Below, piece after piece: positions 1-9,019 of a stretch of 64,000 nt of DNA. The position numbers were made by a program, and so were the translations under genes. Numbering within the stretch: position 1 is the first letter of the stretch; each line of letters starts with the position of its first letter. Origin of the DNA: Marichromatium gracile (GTDB lineage Bacteria > Pseudomonadota > Gammaproteobacteria > Chromatiales > Chromatiaceae); assembly GCF_004343155.1 (NCBI RefSeq), contig NZ_SMDC01000004.1:186001-250000 (forward strand), given 5' to 3'. The notes below the pieces were generated by a model. It was given only the letters and a program-made list of their open reading frames with translations, was not told the origin of the DNA and searched no databases.

Positions 1-38
1 CGGCGCGGGGCACGTCCACCGAACCCCGGAGCAGTGAG

Positions 39-713
39 ATGACGCGCACCCCCTTCTTCCCCAAGTTCGCCGACCTGCCGACGGAACTCGCGGTCTTCCC
101 CCTCCCCGGCGCGGTGCTGATGCCGGGCGTGCAACTCCCGCTCAATATCTTCGAGCCACGCTATCTGCGCATGATCAATGACGTCCTCGCCGCCGATCAC
201 CTGCTCGGCATGATCCAGCCGCAGGAGACGCCGGGCGAGGACGAGACGCCGACGCCCGCCCCGCTCCATCCGGTCGGCTGCGCCGGGCGCATCACCAGCT
301 ACAGCGAGACCAGCGATGGGCGCATCGTGCTGGTGCTCACCGGGGTGTGTCGCTTCCGCGTCACCGGCGAACTCGCCGAGCGCGCCGGCTACCGCCGGGT
401 GGCGCCCGAGTGGCGGGACTTTGCCGCCGATCTCGACGAGCCGGTGTCCGGCGCGATCGCCGAGCGGCGCCCCTTTCTCGTCGCGCTCGAGCGCTACTGT
501 CAGGTACGCCGGGTCGAGGTGCCGTGGCAGGACCTCGAGCAGATGCCCGACACCGACCTGGTCAACCTGCTCTGCGCCCACCTGCCACTGAGCCCGGAGG
601 ACAAGCAGGCGCTGATCGAGACCCTGGAGACGCCGGCGCGCGCGGTGCTGATGCGCGGCCTGCTGGAGATGGCGACGATCGCCGACATCGACGTCGACGA
701 CCAGCGTCACTAG
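39..713 (+). CDS. Lon N-terminal (substrate-binding) domain protein
   Basis: A 224-residue protein that is almost entirely a Lon substrate-binding (LON, PF02190-type) domain. The N-terminal part reads AVFPLPGAVLMPGVQLPLNIFEPRYL, the typical opening of the fold, followed by a GCAGRITSYSETSDGRI stretch. There is no AAA+ or Ser-Lys protease domain, so it is a stand-alone LON-domain protein of the YcaM/PA-type found in many proteobacteria and not a Lon protease. The function of such proteins is not established; binding of unfolded protein or peptide is the usual guess. The gene ends inside a 78-bp tandem duplication, so the last 15 codons and stop are repeated just downstream. Confidence 0.85.
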   Translation: MTRTPFFPKFADLPTELAVFPLPGAVLMPGVQLPLNIFEPRYLRMINDVLAADHLLGMIQPQETPGEDETPTPAPLHPVGCAGRITSYSETSDGRIVLVLTGVCRFRVTGELAERAGYRRVAPEWRDFAADLDEPVSGAIAERRPFLVALERYCQVRRVEVPWQDLEQMPDTDLVNLLCAHLPLSPEDKQALIETLETPARAVLMRGLLEMATIADIDVDDQRH

Positions 714-824
714 CGACCGACGTCGGACTCAGCGCGCGATCTCCGGATGGCGACGATCGCCGACATCGACGTCGACGACCAGCGTCACTAGCGACCGACG
801 TCGCGCTCAGCGCGCGATCTCCGG
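669..824. repeat. 78-bp tandem duplication across two convergent gene ends
   Basis: Positions 669-746 and 747-824 are two tandem copies differing at only two adjacent bases (GA against CG near 726 and 804). Each copy contains the last codons and stop of the LON-domain gene and, on the other strand, the last codons and stop of the quinone-oxidoreductase remnant. The near identity suggests a recent duplication. Confidence 0.9.
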
Positions 825-1001
825 ATGAGCGACGCGGATCACGATCCTGCCGACGTGCTGCTTGTCGAGAAAGGCGCGCTGCGCCTCGCGCAGTTGCGCG
901 AGATCGAACGCGGCGGCGACCCACGGCCGGATCTCGTCGCGCTCGATATAGCCGATGTCGACGAGATCGCCGCCGCACTCCGCTGCCCGCCCGGCGCTCA
1001 C
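807..1001 (-). pseudogene. C-terminal remnant of a zinc-type quinone oxidoreductase / alcohol dehydrogenase
   Basis: A minus-strand frame of 64 residues ends in FDLAQLREAQRAFLDKQ-HVGRIVIRV, the characteristic C-terminus of MDR-family NADPH:quinone oxidoreductases (around 320 residues). Nothing of the Rossmann domain or N-terminal catalytic domain is present upstream; the frame runs out towards the iscA-like gene. It is therefore best read as a 3' remnant of a deleted gene. Its final codons and stop also occur in the duplicated 78-bp unit. Confidence 0.6.
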
Positions 1002-1099
1002 CCGGGTGGCCTGAGCGCGGCGACGAGGATTGAAAACCCCGCCGGTCGGCGCCCATCTAGGCTCAACGCTTCAGTACAAGCCAGATGAGGTAAGCAACC

Positions 1100-1426
1100 A
1101 TGGCAGTCACCCTGACCGAGGCGGCCGCGCGCCACGTCTCCCGGATGATCGAGCAACGCGGACAGGGGGTCGGGCTGCGGGTGGCGACGCGCAAGAGCGG
1201 CTGCTCGGGCTTCGCCTACGAGGTCGACTACGCCGACGCCGTCGCGCCCACCGATCAGGTGTTCGAGAGCCACGGCATCAAGATCGTGGTCGACGACCAG
1301 AGCCTCGCGCACATCGACGGCACCGAGATCGACTTCGTGCGCTCGAGCCTGCTCAACCTCGGCTTCGAGTTCCGCAACCCCAACGTCAAGGACCAGTGCG
1401 GCTGCGGCGAGTCCTTCAGCGTCTAG
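1100..1426 (+). CDS. iscA: HesB/IscA-family iron-sulfur cluster assembly protein
   Basis: A 108-residue A-type Fe-S carrier. The three conserved cysteines are present: one in KSGCSGFAYEVD and two in the C-terminal DQCGCGESF motif. These bind Fe or a [2Fe-2S]/[4Fe-4S] cluster for delivery to apo-proteins. The start is set by the ATG 16 bases after a GAGGTAA Shine-Dalgarno-like stretch. It lies 73 bp upstream of a sufE-like gene with no iscS, iscU or sufBCD nearby, so its exact identity (IscA, SufA or ErpA subgroup) is not decided by context. Confidence 0.85.
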   Translation: MAVTLTEAAARHVSRMIEQRGQGVGLRVATRKSGCSGFAYEVDYADAVAPTDQVFESHGIKIVVDDQSLAHIDGTEIDFVRSSLLNLGFEFRNPNVKDQCGCGESFSV

Positions 1427-1499
1427 CACGGATCCGGTAGACTCGGTCGGCCGCGCGCCCCGCGCGACCGACCCCAGCAACCAACCGCAGCGATCCACC

Positions 1500-1919
1500 A
1501 TGCATCAAGACGCCGCCATCCAGGCCATCATCGACGACTTCGACCTGCTCGACGACTGGGACCAGCGCTATCAGTACCTGGTCGAACTCGGCGAGCGCCT
1601 CCCGGCGATGGACCCCGCCGACAAGACCGAGGACAACCGCGTGGTCGAGTGCATGAGTCTGGTGCACGTCGTCGCCCGCCCCGCCGAGGGCGGACGGCTG
1701 GTCTATGCCGGCGACTGCGACACCGCCATCATCAAGGGCGTGGTGGCGCTGCTCGTCGGGCTGTTCTCCAACCGCAGCGCCGAGGAGATCGCCGCGCTCG
1801 ACGTCGACGACCTGTTCACCGGGCTGGCGCTCGACGAGCACCTCAGCCCCAACCGTCACGTCGGCGTCTTCGCCATCGTCAACAAGATGCAGCGCCAGGC
1901 CGCCGCGCTCGCCGCCTGA
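1500..1919 (+). CDS. sufE: SufE-family cysteine desulfuration protein
   Basis: A 139-residue SufE/CsdE-type sulfur acceptor. The opening IIDDFDLLDDWDQRYQYLVELGERLP and the KTEDNRVVECMSLVHVV segment match the family; the cysteine in VECMS is the expected persulfide acceptor that takes sulfur from a SufS/CsdA desulfurase. The C-terminal half (NRSAEEIAALDVDDLF, LSPNRHVGVFAIVNKM) is also typical. It follows the iscA-like gene on the same strand and probably shares its transcript. The desulfurase partner is not in the window. Confidence 0.85.
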   Translation: MHQDAAIQAIIDDFDLLDDWDQRYQYLVELGERLPAMDPADKTEDNRVVECMSLVHVVARPAEGGRLVYAGDCDTAIIKGVVALLVGLFSNRSAEEIAALDVDDLFTGLALDEHLSPNRHVGVFAIVNKMQRQAAALAA

Positions 1920-1927
1920 ACCTCCGC

Positions 1928-4081
1928 TCAGCCCAGGCGCAGCGGCAGCGCTCGCTGACGCTCGCCCCCGGCCGCCGCGATCGCCGCAGCCAGCGCCGGG
2001 GAGAGCGCCAGCGGCCCCAGATCCCCCACCCCGCCCGGGGTCGCGGCACCGGCGATCAGCTCGACCTCGACCTCGGGCATCTCGTCGAGACGCAGCAGCC
2101 GATAGTCGGCGAGCGCGCGCTGCTCGACCCGCCCGGCGGCGAAGCTGATGCGCTCGCCGAGCGCAACGCTCAGGCCGAAGGCGATGCCCCCCTCCATCTG
2201 CGCGCACACCCCGTCGGGGTCGACCGCCAGGCCGCAATCGACCACGCACCACACCCGCGCCACCCGCAGCCCGTCGCCCGCGGCGCGCGGCGCCACCTCG
2301 ACGACCTGGGCGACCAGACTGTCGTAACCGGTGGCCAGCGCGATGCCGCGTCCGTGACCCGGGGCCGGCGGCTGCGACCAGCCGGCCAGCGCGGCGACGC
2401 GCTCGAGCACCGCGCGCGCGCGCGGCTGGTCCTCGAGCAGCGCCAGACGCAGCGCCAGCGGATCGCGACCGGTGGCCGCGGCCAGTTCGTCGAGGAAGCA
2501 CTCGACGACATGCGCGTTGTGCGCCCGCGCGCCGCCGCGCCACAGCCCGAGCGAGACCGGCAGATCGGCGCGACGGTACTCGACGCGCAGCGCCGGCAGT
2601 GCGTAGGGCAGCGCGGTGGCGCCCTCGACCAGGGTCGGGTCGAGCCCGTCGGCGATCTCATCGGGCGCCAGCCGCGCCAGCACCGAGGGACCGACGATAC
2701 GGTGATACCAGGCGCGCGGCAGGCCCTCGGCGTCGAGGGTGGCGCGCAGCCGGTGACAGGTCATCGGGCGGTAGTGATCCTGGGTGAGATCGTCGGCGCG
2801 GGTCCACACCACCTGCACCGGTCGCCCGAGCCGCTGCGCCAGCTCCACGGCGTCGGCGACGAAATCCTGCTCGACCCGACGACCGAAGCCGCCGCCGAGC
2901 AGGGTGGTGCGCACCTCGATGCGCTCGGGCGCGAGCCCGGTGATGCGCTGCGCCGTCTCCAGCACCCGTTGCTGGGCCTGGGTGGGGACATGGATCACAC
3001 AGCGCTCGGCACTGACCTCGGCGGTGCAGTTCATCGGCTCCATGCAGACATGGGCGAGGAAGGGCAGGCTGTAGTCGGCCTCGACCACCCGCTCGGCCTG
3101 TTCGAGCACGGCCAGCGCATCGCCGCGCGACTCGGCCAGCGCCGCGCCGTGCGCATCCAGGCGCGAGCGCAGCCGCGTCTCCATCCGCGCCTGATCGGCC
3201 GCGGGATCGGCCGCGGGATCGCAATCGATCTCCAGCGCGGCGCGCCCGCGCAGCAGACTCCAGGTATCGCGCGCCACCACCGCGACACCGTGCCGCACCG
3301 CCAGCACCGCCTCCACCCCCGGCACCGCGCGCGCGGCATCGGCGCGCCAGGCGCTGACCCGCGCGCCGCTGAGCGGACAACGCGCCACGCTGGCATAGCG
3401 CATCCCCGGCAGCCGCACGTCGAGCCCGTAGCGCGCCGCGCCCACCACCTTGTCCGGGGTGTCGAGCCGGTGCTGCGGGGTACCGATCAGTCGCCACTGC
3501 GCGGGCGCCTTGAGCGCCACCGACTCGGGCAGCGGCAACCGCGCCGCCGCCTCGGCCAACGCGCCATAGCCGAGCCGGGTCTCGCCGTCGGGGTGATGGA
3601 CCGCGCCCCGGTGCGCCCGGCACGCCTCCGGGGCGACCCCCCAGCGTGCGGCGGCGGCGCGCACGAGCAGGGTCCGCGCCACCGCGCCGGCCTCGCGCAG
3701 CGGTCCCCAGGCATCGCGCACCGAGGTGCTGCAGCCGGTGGCCTGCTCGCCGAGCAGACGATTGACATAGTCCGGCGCCACCGGCGCCGGTTCGAGTTCG
3801 AGCTGGTCGAGTCCGACCTCCAGCTCCTCGGCCACCAGCATCGGCAGCGCGCTGGTCACCCCCTGGCCCATCTCCGAGCGCGCCAGCATCAGCACCACCC
3901 GACCGTCGCCGTGGAGACGCAGCCAGGCGCCGGGGGCGAACGTGCTCGCAGCATCGTCGGGCGTGTCCGTCTGCTCGGCGTCGGCGGCACCGATGCCGAG
4001 CACCAGACCGCCACCGGCGAGCAGGCCGAGCCTGAGCAGGGCGCGGCGACTCAGCCGGAGACCGGGATCGGCATCAACCAT
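1928..4081 (-). CDS. iorB: Tat-exported molybdopterin-binding large subunit, isoquinoline 1-oxidoreductase beta-like
   Basis: A protein of about 717 residues of the xanthine-dehydrogenase/aldehyde-oxidase superfamily, single-chain Mo-subunit (IorB) type. The N-terminus has [20 protein letters not shown], a twin-arginine-type signal, so the enzyme is probably periplasmic. Downstream segments include [22 protein letters not shown] and [22 protein letters not shown], typical cofactor-contact regions of this family. The chosen ATG overlaps the stop of the [2Fe-2S] subunit by 8 bp, so the two are translationally coupled; longer in-frame starts upstream lie inside that gene. Members hydroxylate N-heterocycles or oxidise aldehydes and pass electrons to the small subunit. 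The substrate here cannot be told from sequence. Confidence 0.85.
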   Translation of the reverse strand: MVDADPGLRLSRRALLRLGLLAGGGLVLGIGAADAEQTDTPDDAASTFAPGAWLRLHGDGRVVLMLARSEMGQGVTSALPMLVAEELEVGLDQLELEPAPVAPDYVNRLLGEQATGCSTSVRDAWGPLREAGAVARTLLVRAAAARWGVAPEACRAHRGAVHHPDGETRLGYGALAEAAARLPLPESVALKAPAQWRLIGTPQHRLDTPDKVVGAARYGLDVRLPGMRYASVARCPLSGARVSAWRADAARAVPGVEAVLAVRHGVAVVARDTWSLLRGRAALEIDCDPAADPAADQARMETRLRSRLDAHGAALAESRGDALAVLEQAERVVEADYSLPFLAHVCMEPMNCTAEVSAERCVIHVPTQAQQRVLETAQRITGLAPERIEVRTTLLGGGFGRRVEQDFVADAVELAQRLGRPVQVVWTRADDLTQDHYRPMTCHRLRATLDAEGLPRAWYHRIVGPSVLARLAPDEIADGLDPTLVEGATALPYALPALRVEYRRADLPVSLGLWRGGARAHNAHVVECFLDELAAATGRDPLALRLALLEDQPRARAVLERVAALAGWSQPPAPGHGRGIALATGYDSLVAQVVEVAPRAAGDGLRVARVWCVVDCGLAVDPDGVCAQMEGGIAFGLSVALGERISFAAGRVEQRALADYRLLRLDEMPEVEVELIAGAATPGGVGDLGPLALSPALAAAIAAAGGERQRALPLRLG

Positions 4082-4547
4082 TGTGCACCTCGGGGTTGGC
4101 CGCGCGCTGGATGGCGCGGCGGATACGCGCATAGCTGCCGCAACGGCACAACACCCCGGACATGGCCGCGTCGATCTGCCCGGGGCTCGGCTGCGGGTGC
4201 GCGGCGAGCAGCGCCGCGGCGCTCATCAGCTGGCCGGACTGGCAGTAGCCGCACTGCGGCACCTCCTCGACGATCCAGGCCAGCTGCAGCGGGTGACGAC
4301 CGTCGGGCGAGAGCCCCTCGATGGTGGTCACCTCGCGCCCCGCGACCTCGCCCAGGGTCACGCCGCAGGAGCGCACCGGCTCGCCGTCGAGGTGCACGGT
4401 GCAGGCGCCGCACTCGCCCTCGCCGCAGCCGAAGCGGGTGCCGGTCAGCCCGAGATGATCGCGCAGCGCCCACAGCAGGGGCATGTCGGGGTCGAGATCG
4501 AGCCGCACCGGCTCGCCGTTGAGGGTCAGGGTGATCATGGCATCCAT
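4074..4547 (-). CDS. iorA: [2Fe-2S] small subunit of the molybdenum hydroxylase, IorA-like
   Basis: A 157-residue protein with the plant-type ferredoxin motif ([17 protein letters not shown] then SCG) in the N-terminal half and the alpha-helical second [2Fe-2S] domain (CGYCQSGQ ... CRCGSY) in the C-terminal half. It transfers electrons from the molybdopterin subunit encoded immediately downstream. The start is MDAM or, three codons later, MITL. No cytochrome subunit or MobA/XdhC-type maturation gene lies next to the pair, so these must be elsewhere. The operon is transcribed away from the RND pump genes with about 280 bp between them. Confidence 0.88.
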   Translation of the reverse strand: MDAMITLTLNGEPVRLDLDPDMPLLWALRDHLGLTGTRFGCGEGECGACTVHLDGEPVRSCGVTLGEVAGREVTTIEGLSPDGRHPLQLAWIVEEVPQCGYCQSGQLMSAAALLAAHPQPSPGQIDAAMSGVLCRCGSYARIRRAIQRAANPEVHNG

Positions 4548-4826
4548 CGCGTTCGGGTCGCGACCGGGCGAGACGCACCGGTCCCCAACCGGCCGGACCG
4601 CGCCGCGGGGTCCGCCGGAACCTGCCGCGGGGCCCGCCTGACGGCGACGCCGGTCTCTGTGGCGAGCACCCGGACGGCGCGTTAGGATTGCAAATTTCCA
4701 CCCCGGGCGAAAGGGAGTCGACCGCGCCCGCGCGCTGAACCATTGCTCGCCGGCACTGCCTCACTCGGGGTGAGACCGGTGCAGCGACACCCGCGCCACC
4801 GCCCCAGCCGTCACAGGATCGACGTC
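4548..4826. other. Divergent intergenic region between iorAB and RND pump
   Basis: No convincing gene is seen on either strand. The stretch near 4680-4700 is locally AT-rich (GGATTGCAAATTT) and probably holds promoter elements for one or both sides, but no clear -35/-10 pair stands out. Confidence 0.4.
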
Positions 4827-5915
4827 ATGCCCGTACCGCACCGCGCCCCCCCGCCCCGTCCACTGCCGCTGCTGCTGACGCTGCTGTGCGTCGCGCCGCT
4901 CCTCGCCGCGGCGCCGCCGAGCGGGGTGATCGTGGCCACCGCCGCGCAGACCGAACTGGCCGAGCGCGTCGAGGCGCTCGGCACGCTGCGCGCCAACGAG
5001 TCGGTGATGATCACCTCCAGGGTCACCGAGACCATCGCCGCGCTGCACTTCGATGACGGCCAGCGCGTCGAGCGCGGCGCGCTGCTGGTGGAGCTGACCA
5101 GCGCCGAGGAACAGGCGCTGCTCGAGGAGGCGCAGGCGCGCCGCGCCGAGGCCGAGCGCCAGTACCGTCGGGTGAACGCCCTGGTCGCCCAGGACTCGGC
5201 CGCCGTGTCGCTGCTCGACGAGCGCCAGCGCGACCTCGAGACCAGCCGCGCGGTGCTGGTGGCGCTCGAGTCGCGGCTGGCCGACCGCGTCATCCGCGCC
5301 CCCTTCGCCGGGGTGCTGGGGCTGCGTCAGGTCAGCCCCGGCGCCCTGGTCGAGCCCGGCGACCCGATCACCACCCTCGACGACGACGCCGAGATGAAGC
5401 TCGACTTCACCGTGCCCAGCCGCTATCTCGCCGGGCTCACCCCGGGGCTGCGGGTCGAGGCGCGCACCCGCGCCCATGGCGAGCGGGTGTTCGTCGGCGA
5501 GGTGCGCGGCGTCGACAGCCGGGTCGACCCGGTGACCCGCGCGGTGCTGGTGCGCGCCATCCTGCCCAACCCCGAGCGGCGGTTGCGCCCGGGGCTGCTG
5601 ATGCGTCTGGAGCTGCTGTTCGATCCGCACACGGCGGTGGTGGTGCCGGAGGCGGCGCTCCTGCAACGCGGTCAGCGTCACTTCGTGCTGGTGGTCGCGA
5701 CCGACGGGACCGGACGGACGGTGGCCGAGCAGCGTGAGGTGCACATCGGCATCCGCCGTCCCGGCGCCGTCGAGATCCGTGACGGGCTGGACGTCGGCGA
5801 GCGGGTGATCACCGATGGCCACCAGCGGGTGCGTCCCGGCGCCGAGGTGCGGGTGCTCGCCGTCGATACGGGCGATGCGCCGCTGCAGAGGCTGCTCGAG
5901 GAGTCGGAGACGTGA
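4827..5915 (+). CDS. RND efflux periplasmic adaptor (membrane fusion protein)
   Basis: About 362 residues from the ATG at 4827, which puts a signal peptide (PLPLLLTLLCVAPLLAAAPP) directly at the N-terminus; an upstream in-frame start is less likely. It shows the lipoyl/barrel-sandwich halves (SRVTETIAALHFDDGQRVERG and VIRAPFAGVLGLRQVSPGALVEPGDPI), a coiled-coil hairpin between them and the beta-barrel (DFTVPSRYLAGL). It would link the inner-membrane RND permease to an outer-membrane channel. The stop overlaps the permease GTG start by 4 bp. No TolC-type gene is adjacent, so the channel must be supplied in trans. Confidence 0.9.
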   Translation: MPVPHRAPPPRPLPLLLTLLCVAPLLAAAPPSGVIVATAAQTELAERVEALGTLRANESVMITSRVTETIAALHFDDGQRVERGALLVELTSAEEQALLEEAQARRAEAERQYRRVNALVAQDSAAVSLLDERQRDLETSRAVLVALESRLADRVIRAPFAGVLGLRQVSPGALVEPGDPITTLDDDAEMKLDFTVPSRYLAGLTPGLRVEARTRAHGERVFVGEVRGVDSRVDPVTRAVLVRAILPNPERRLRPGLLMRLELLFDPHTAVVVPEAALLQRGQRHFVLVVATDGTGRTVAEQREVHIGIRRPGAVEIRDGLDVGERVITDGHQRVRPGAEVRVLAVDTGDAPLQRLLEESET

Positions 5916-8900
5916 TCCTCTCCGATCTCGCCGTCACCCGCCCGGTGCTGGCCACGGTCTTCGCGCTGCTGCTGGTGGTCTTCGGGCTGGTCTCCTTCGA
6001 CCGTCTGGCGCTGCGCGAGTACCCCGACATCGATCCGCCGGTGGTGTCGATCGAGACCGGCTATCCGGGGGCCGCGGCCAGCGTCGTCGAGACCCGCATC
6101 ACCCGGCTGATCGAGGATCGTATCGCCGGGGTCGAGGGCATCCGCACCCTGGAGTCGAGCAGCGAGGACGGGCGCTCGACCATCACCGTCGAGTTCACCA
6201 CCGATCGCGACATCGACGGCGCGGCCAACGACATCCGCGACCGCGTCTCCGGCGTGCTCGACCAGCTCCCCGACGAGGCCGAGCCGCCCGAGATCCAGAA
6301 GGTCGACAGCAACGAAGACGTGATCATGTGGCTCAACCTCACCGCCGAGGGGTTGAGCGTGCCGGCACTCACCGACTATGCCCGGCGCTATCTGGTCGAT
6401 CGGCTCTCGGTGCTCGACGGGGTGGCGCGGGTGCGCGTCGGCGGCGCCCAGGTCTATGCCATGCGCATCTGGCTCGACCGCAACGCGCTGGCCGCGCGCG
6501 GGCTCACCGTGGCCGACGTCGAGCAGGCGCTGCGCGCCGAGAACCTGGAGCTGCCCGCCGGCAGCATCGAGTCGCGCGACCGTCAGTTCAGCGTGCGCCT
6601 GAGCCGCGCCTTCGCCACCGCCGAGGACTTCGCCCGGCTGGTGGTGACGCGCGGCGACGACGGTCATCTGGTACGTCTCGGCGACATCGCCCGGATCGAG
6701 CGCGGCACCGAGGAGGACCGCACGCTGTTTCGCGGCAACGGCGTGGCCATGGTCGGGCTCGGCATCATCAAGCAGTCGACGGCCAACACCCTCGCCGTGG
6801 CCGAGCGCGCCAAGGCCGAGATGCGCCGGCTCAACACCAGCCTGCCCGAGGGCATGGTGATCCGCCAGAGCTACGACTCCTCGGTGTTCGTCGCCGAGGC
6901 CATCGCCGAGGTCTACAAGACGCTGGCGATCGCCATCGCGCTGGTGGTGCTGGTGATCTATCTGTTTCTCGGCAGCGTGCGCGCGATGCTGGTGCCGGCG
7001 GTGACGGTGCCGGTGTCGCTGATCGCCACCTTCACCGTGCTGCTCGCGCTCGGCTTCTCGGTCAACATCCTCACCCTGCTGGCGCTGGTGCTGGCCATCG
7101 GGCTGGTGGTCGACGACGCCATCGTGGTGCTCGAGAACATCCACCGCCGTATCGAGCAGTATGGCGAGAGCCCGCTGGTGGCGGCCTATCGCGGCGCCCG
7201 TCAGGTCGGCTTCGCGGTGATCGCCACCACCCTGGTGCTGATCTCGGTGTTCGTGCCGATCGCCTTCCTCGAGGGCGACCTGGGGCGGCTGTTCGGCGAG
7301 TTCGCGCTGACCATGGCCGCGGCGGTGGCCTTCTCCTCGCTGGTCGCGCTCACCCTCTCGGCGAGCCTGGCCGCGCAGATCCTGCCCGCGAGCCACCAGC
7401 CCGGCGCACTGGCCCGCGCCGTCGACCGCGGCTTCGTCTGGCTGCGCCGCGGCTACGCGCGGCTGCTCGGGGTGCTGCTCGCGCGCCCCTGGGTGGTCGG
7501 ACTGGCCTTCGCGCTGACCCTCGGCGGCGCCGCCTGGCTGCTCGACCGGCTGCCCCAGGAGTACACCCCGAAGGAGGATCGCGGCGCCTTCTTCGTGCTG
7601 GTCAATGGTCCCGAGGGCGCCTCCTTCTCCTACATGGAGGAGTACATGGACGAGATCGAGCGCCGCCTGCTGCCCTATGCCGAGTCGGGCGAGGCGATCC
7701 GCGTGCTGGTGCGCGCGCCGCGCGCCTTCGGCACCCTGGAGCGCTACAACTCGGGGATCGTGATCATGGTGCTCGCCGGCTTCGATGCGCGCCGCTCGGG
7801 CTGGGTGATCATGGACGAGGTGCGCGCGCGGCTTGCCGACCTGCCCGGGGTGCGCGCCTTCCCGGTGATGCGCCAGGGCTTCGGCGCGCGCATCCAGAAG
7901 CCGGTGCAGTTCGTCATCGGCGGCGGCACCTACGAGGAGCTGGCCGCGTGGCGCGACGCCCTGGTCGAGTCGATCGAGACCGACAACCCCGGCCTGGTCG
8001 GGCTCGACTGGGACTACAAGGAGACCAAGCCGCAGTTGCGCGTGGCGATCGACTACGACCGCGCCGCCGACCTCGGGGTGCGTATCGAGACCATCGGGCG
8101 CACCCTCGAGACCATGCTCGGCTCGCGTCAGGTCACCACCTATCTCGACGACGGCGAGGAGTACGACGTCATCCTCGAGGGCGAGCGCGACAGCCAGCGC
8201 ACCCCCGGCAGTCTGGAGAACCTCTATGTGCGCTCGGCCCACGGCGACGCCCTGATCCCGCTCTCCAACCTGGTGCGGGTCAGCGAGCAGGCCGACTCCC
8301 AGCAGCTCAACCGCTACAACCGCATGCGCGCCATCACCCTCTCGGCCAACCTCGCCCCCGGGGTCTCGCTCGGCGCGGCGCTCGACGCGCTCGATGCGCG
8401 CGCCGCCGCGCTGCTGCCCGAGCACGCGCGCATCGACTACCGCGGCGAGAGCCGCGACCTGCGCAGCGGCGCGGCGGGCATGGCGCTGGTGTTCGGGCTC
8501 GGGGTGCTGGTGGTGTTCCTGGTGCTGGCGGCGCAGTTCGAGAGCTGGATCCACCCGCTGGTGATCATGCTCACCGTGCCGCTGGCGATGGCCGGGGCGC
8601 TCGGCGGGCTGTGGCTGAGCGGGCAGACGCTCAACATCTACAGCCAGATCGGGCTGATCATGCTGGTCGGGCTGGCGGCCAAGAACGGCATCCTCATCGT
8701 CGAGTTCGCCAACCAGCTGCGCGATCAGGGACGCGAGTTCCGCGACGCGCTCACCGAGGCGGCCGACGTGCGCCTGCGCCCGATCGTGATGACCGGCATC
8801 ACCACCGCCGCCGGCGCCGTGCCGCTGCTGCTCTCGAGCGGCGCCGGGGCCGAGACCCGGGTGGTGATCGGCACGGTGATCCTCGCCGGGGTGATCGCCG

Positions 8901-9019
8901 CGACCCTGTTCACCCTGTTCGTGGTGCCGGTGGCCTACGACCTGCTCGCCCGGCGCACCGACTCACCGGCGGCGCTCAGGCGCCGTCTGCAGCACGAGGC
9001 GTCGGCGCGGCGCGACTGA
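5912..9019 (+). CDS. RND-family efflux permease (HAE1 type)
   Basis: A 1035-residue inner-membrane RND transporter, normal length for AcrB/MexB relatives. It opens with LSDLAVTRPVLATVFALLLVVFGLVSF (TM1) and ends with LFVVPVAYDLL. The TM4 segment LALVLAIGLVVDDAIVVLENIHRR carries the paired aspartates of proton translocation, and GLIMLVGLAAKNGILIVEFANQLRDQG is the matching TM10-11 region. The start is GTG within a GTGA overlap with the adaptor gene. Substrates cannot be predicted. Its last 44 bp overlap the convergent GGDEF-EAL gene. Confidence 0.92.
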   Translation: MILSDLAVTRPVLATVFALLLVVFGLVSFDRLALREYPDIDPPVVSIETGYPGAAASVVETRITRLIEDRIAGVEGIRTLESSSEDGRSTITVEFTTDRDIDGAANDIRDRVSGVLDQLPDEAEPPEIQKVDSNEDVIMWLNLTAEGLSVPALTDYARRYLVDRLSVLDGVARVRVGGAQVYAMRIWLDRNALAARGLTVADVEQALRAENLELPAGSIESRDRQFSVRLSRAFATAEDFARLVVTRGDDGHLVRLGDIARIERGTEEDRTLFRGNGVAMVGLGIIKQSTANTLAVAERAKAEMRRLNTSLPEGMVIRQSYDSSVFVAEAIAEVYKTLAIAIALVVLVIYLFLGSVRAMLVPAVTVPVSLIATFTVLLALGFSVNILTLLALVLAIGLVVDDAIVVLENIHRRIEQYGESPLVAAYRGARQVGFAVIATTLVLISVFVPIAFLEGDLGRLFGEFALTMAAAVAFSSLVALTLSASLAAQILPASHQPGALARAVDRGFVWLRRGYARLLGVLLARPWVVGLAFALTLGGAAWLLDRLPQEYTPKEDRGAFFVLVNGPEGASFSYMEEYMDEIERRLLPYAESGEAIRVLVRAPRAFGTLERYNSGIVIMVLAGFDARRSGWVIMDEVRARLADLPGVRAFPVMRQGFGARIQKPVQFVIGGGTYEELAAWRDALVESIETDNPGLVGLDWDYKETKPQLRVAIDYDRAADLGVRIETIGRTLETMLGSRQVTTYLDDGEEYDVILEGERDSQRTPGSLENLYVRSAHGDALIPLSNLVRVSEQADSQQLNRYNRMRAITLSANLAPGVSLGAALDALDARAAALLPEHARIDYRGESRDLRSGAAGMALVFGLGVLVVFLVLAAQFESWIHPLVIMLTVPLAMAGALGGLWLSGQTLNIYSQIGLIMLVGLAAKNGILIVEFANQLRDQGREFRDALTEAADVRLRPIVMTGITTAAGAVPLLLSSGAGAETRVVIGTVILAGVIAATLFTLFVVPVAYDLLARRTDSPAALRRRLQHEASARRD

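Noticed and set aside
1649-4522. Very long plus-strand open frame (957 codons) opposite the molybdenum hydroxylase genes
   Set aside because: It is a shadow of GC-rich coding DNA: it lies antisense to iorAB, has no family resemblance and is rich in Arg, His and Gln as such shadows are. The same applies to the long antisense frames at 5678-8554, 9081-12434, 19500-23222, 23862-27386, 32398-36009, 38795-41887 and 51038-52621.
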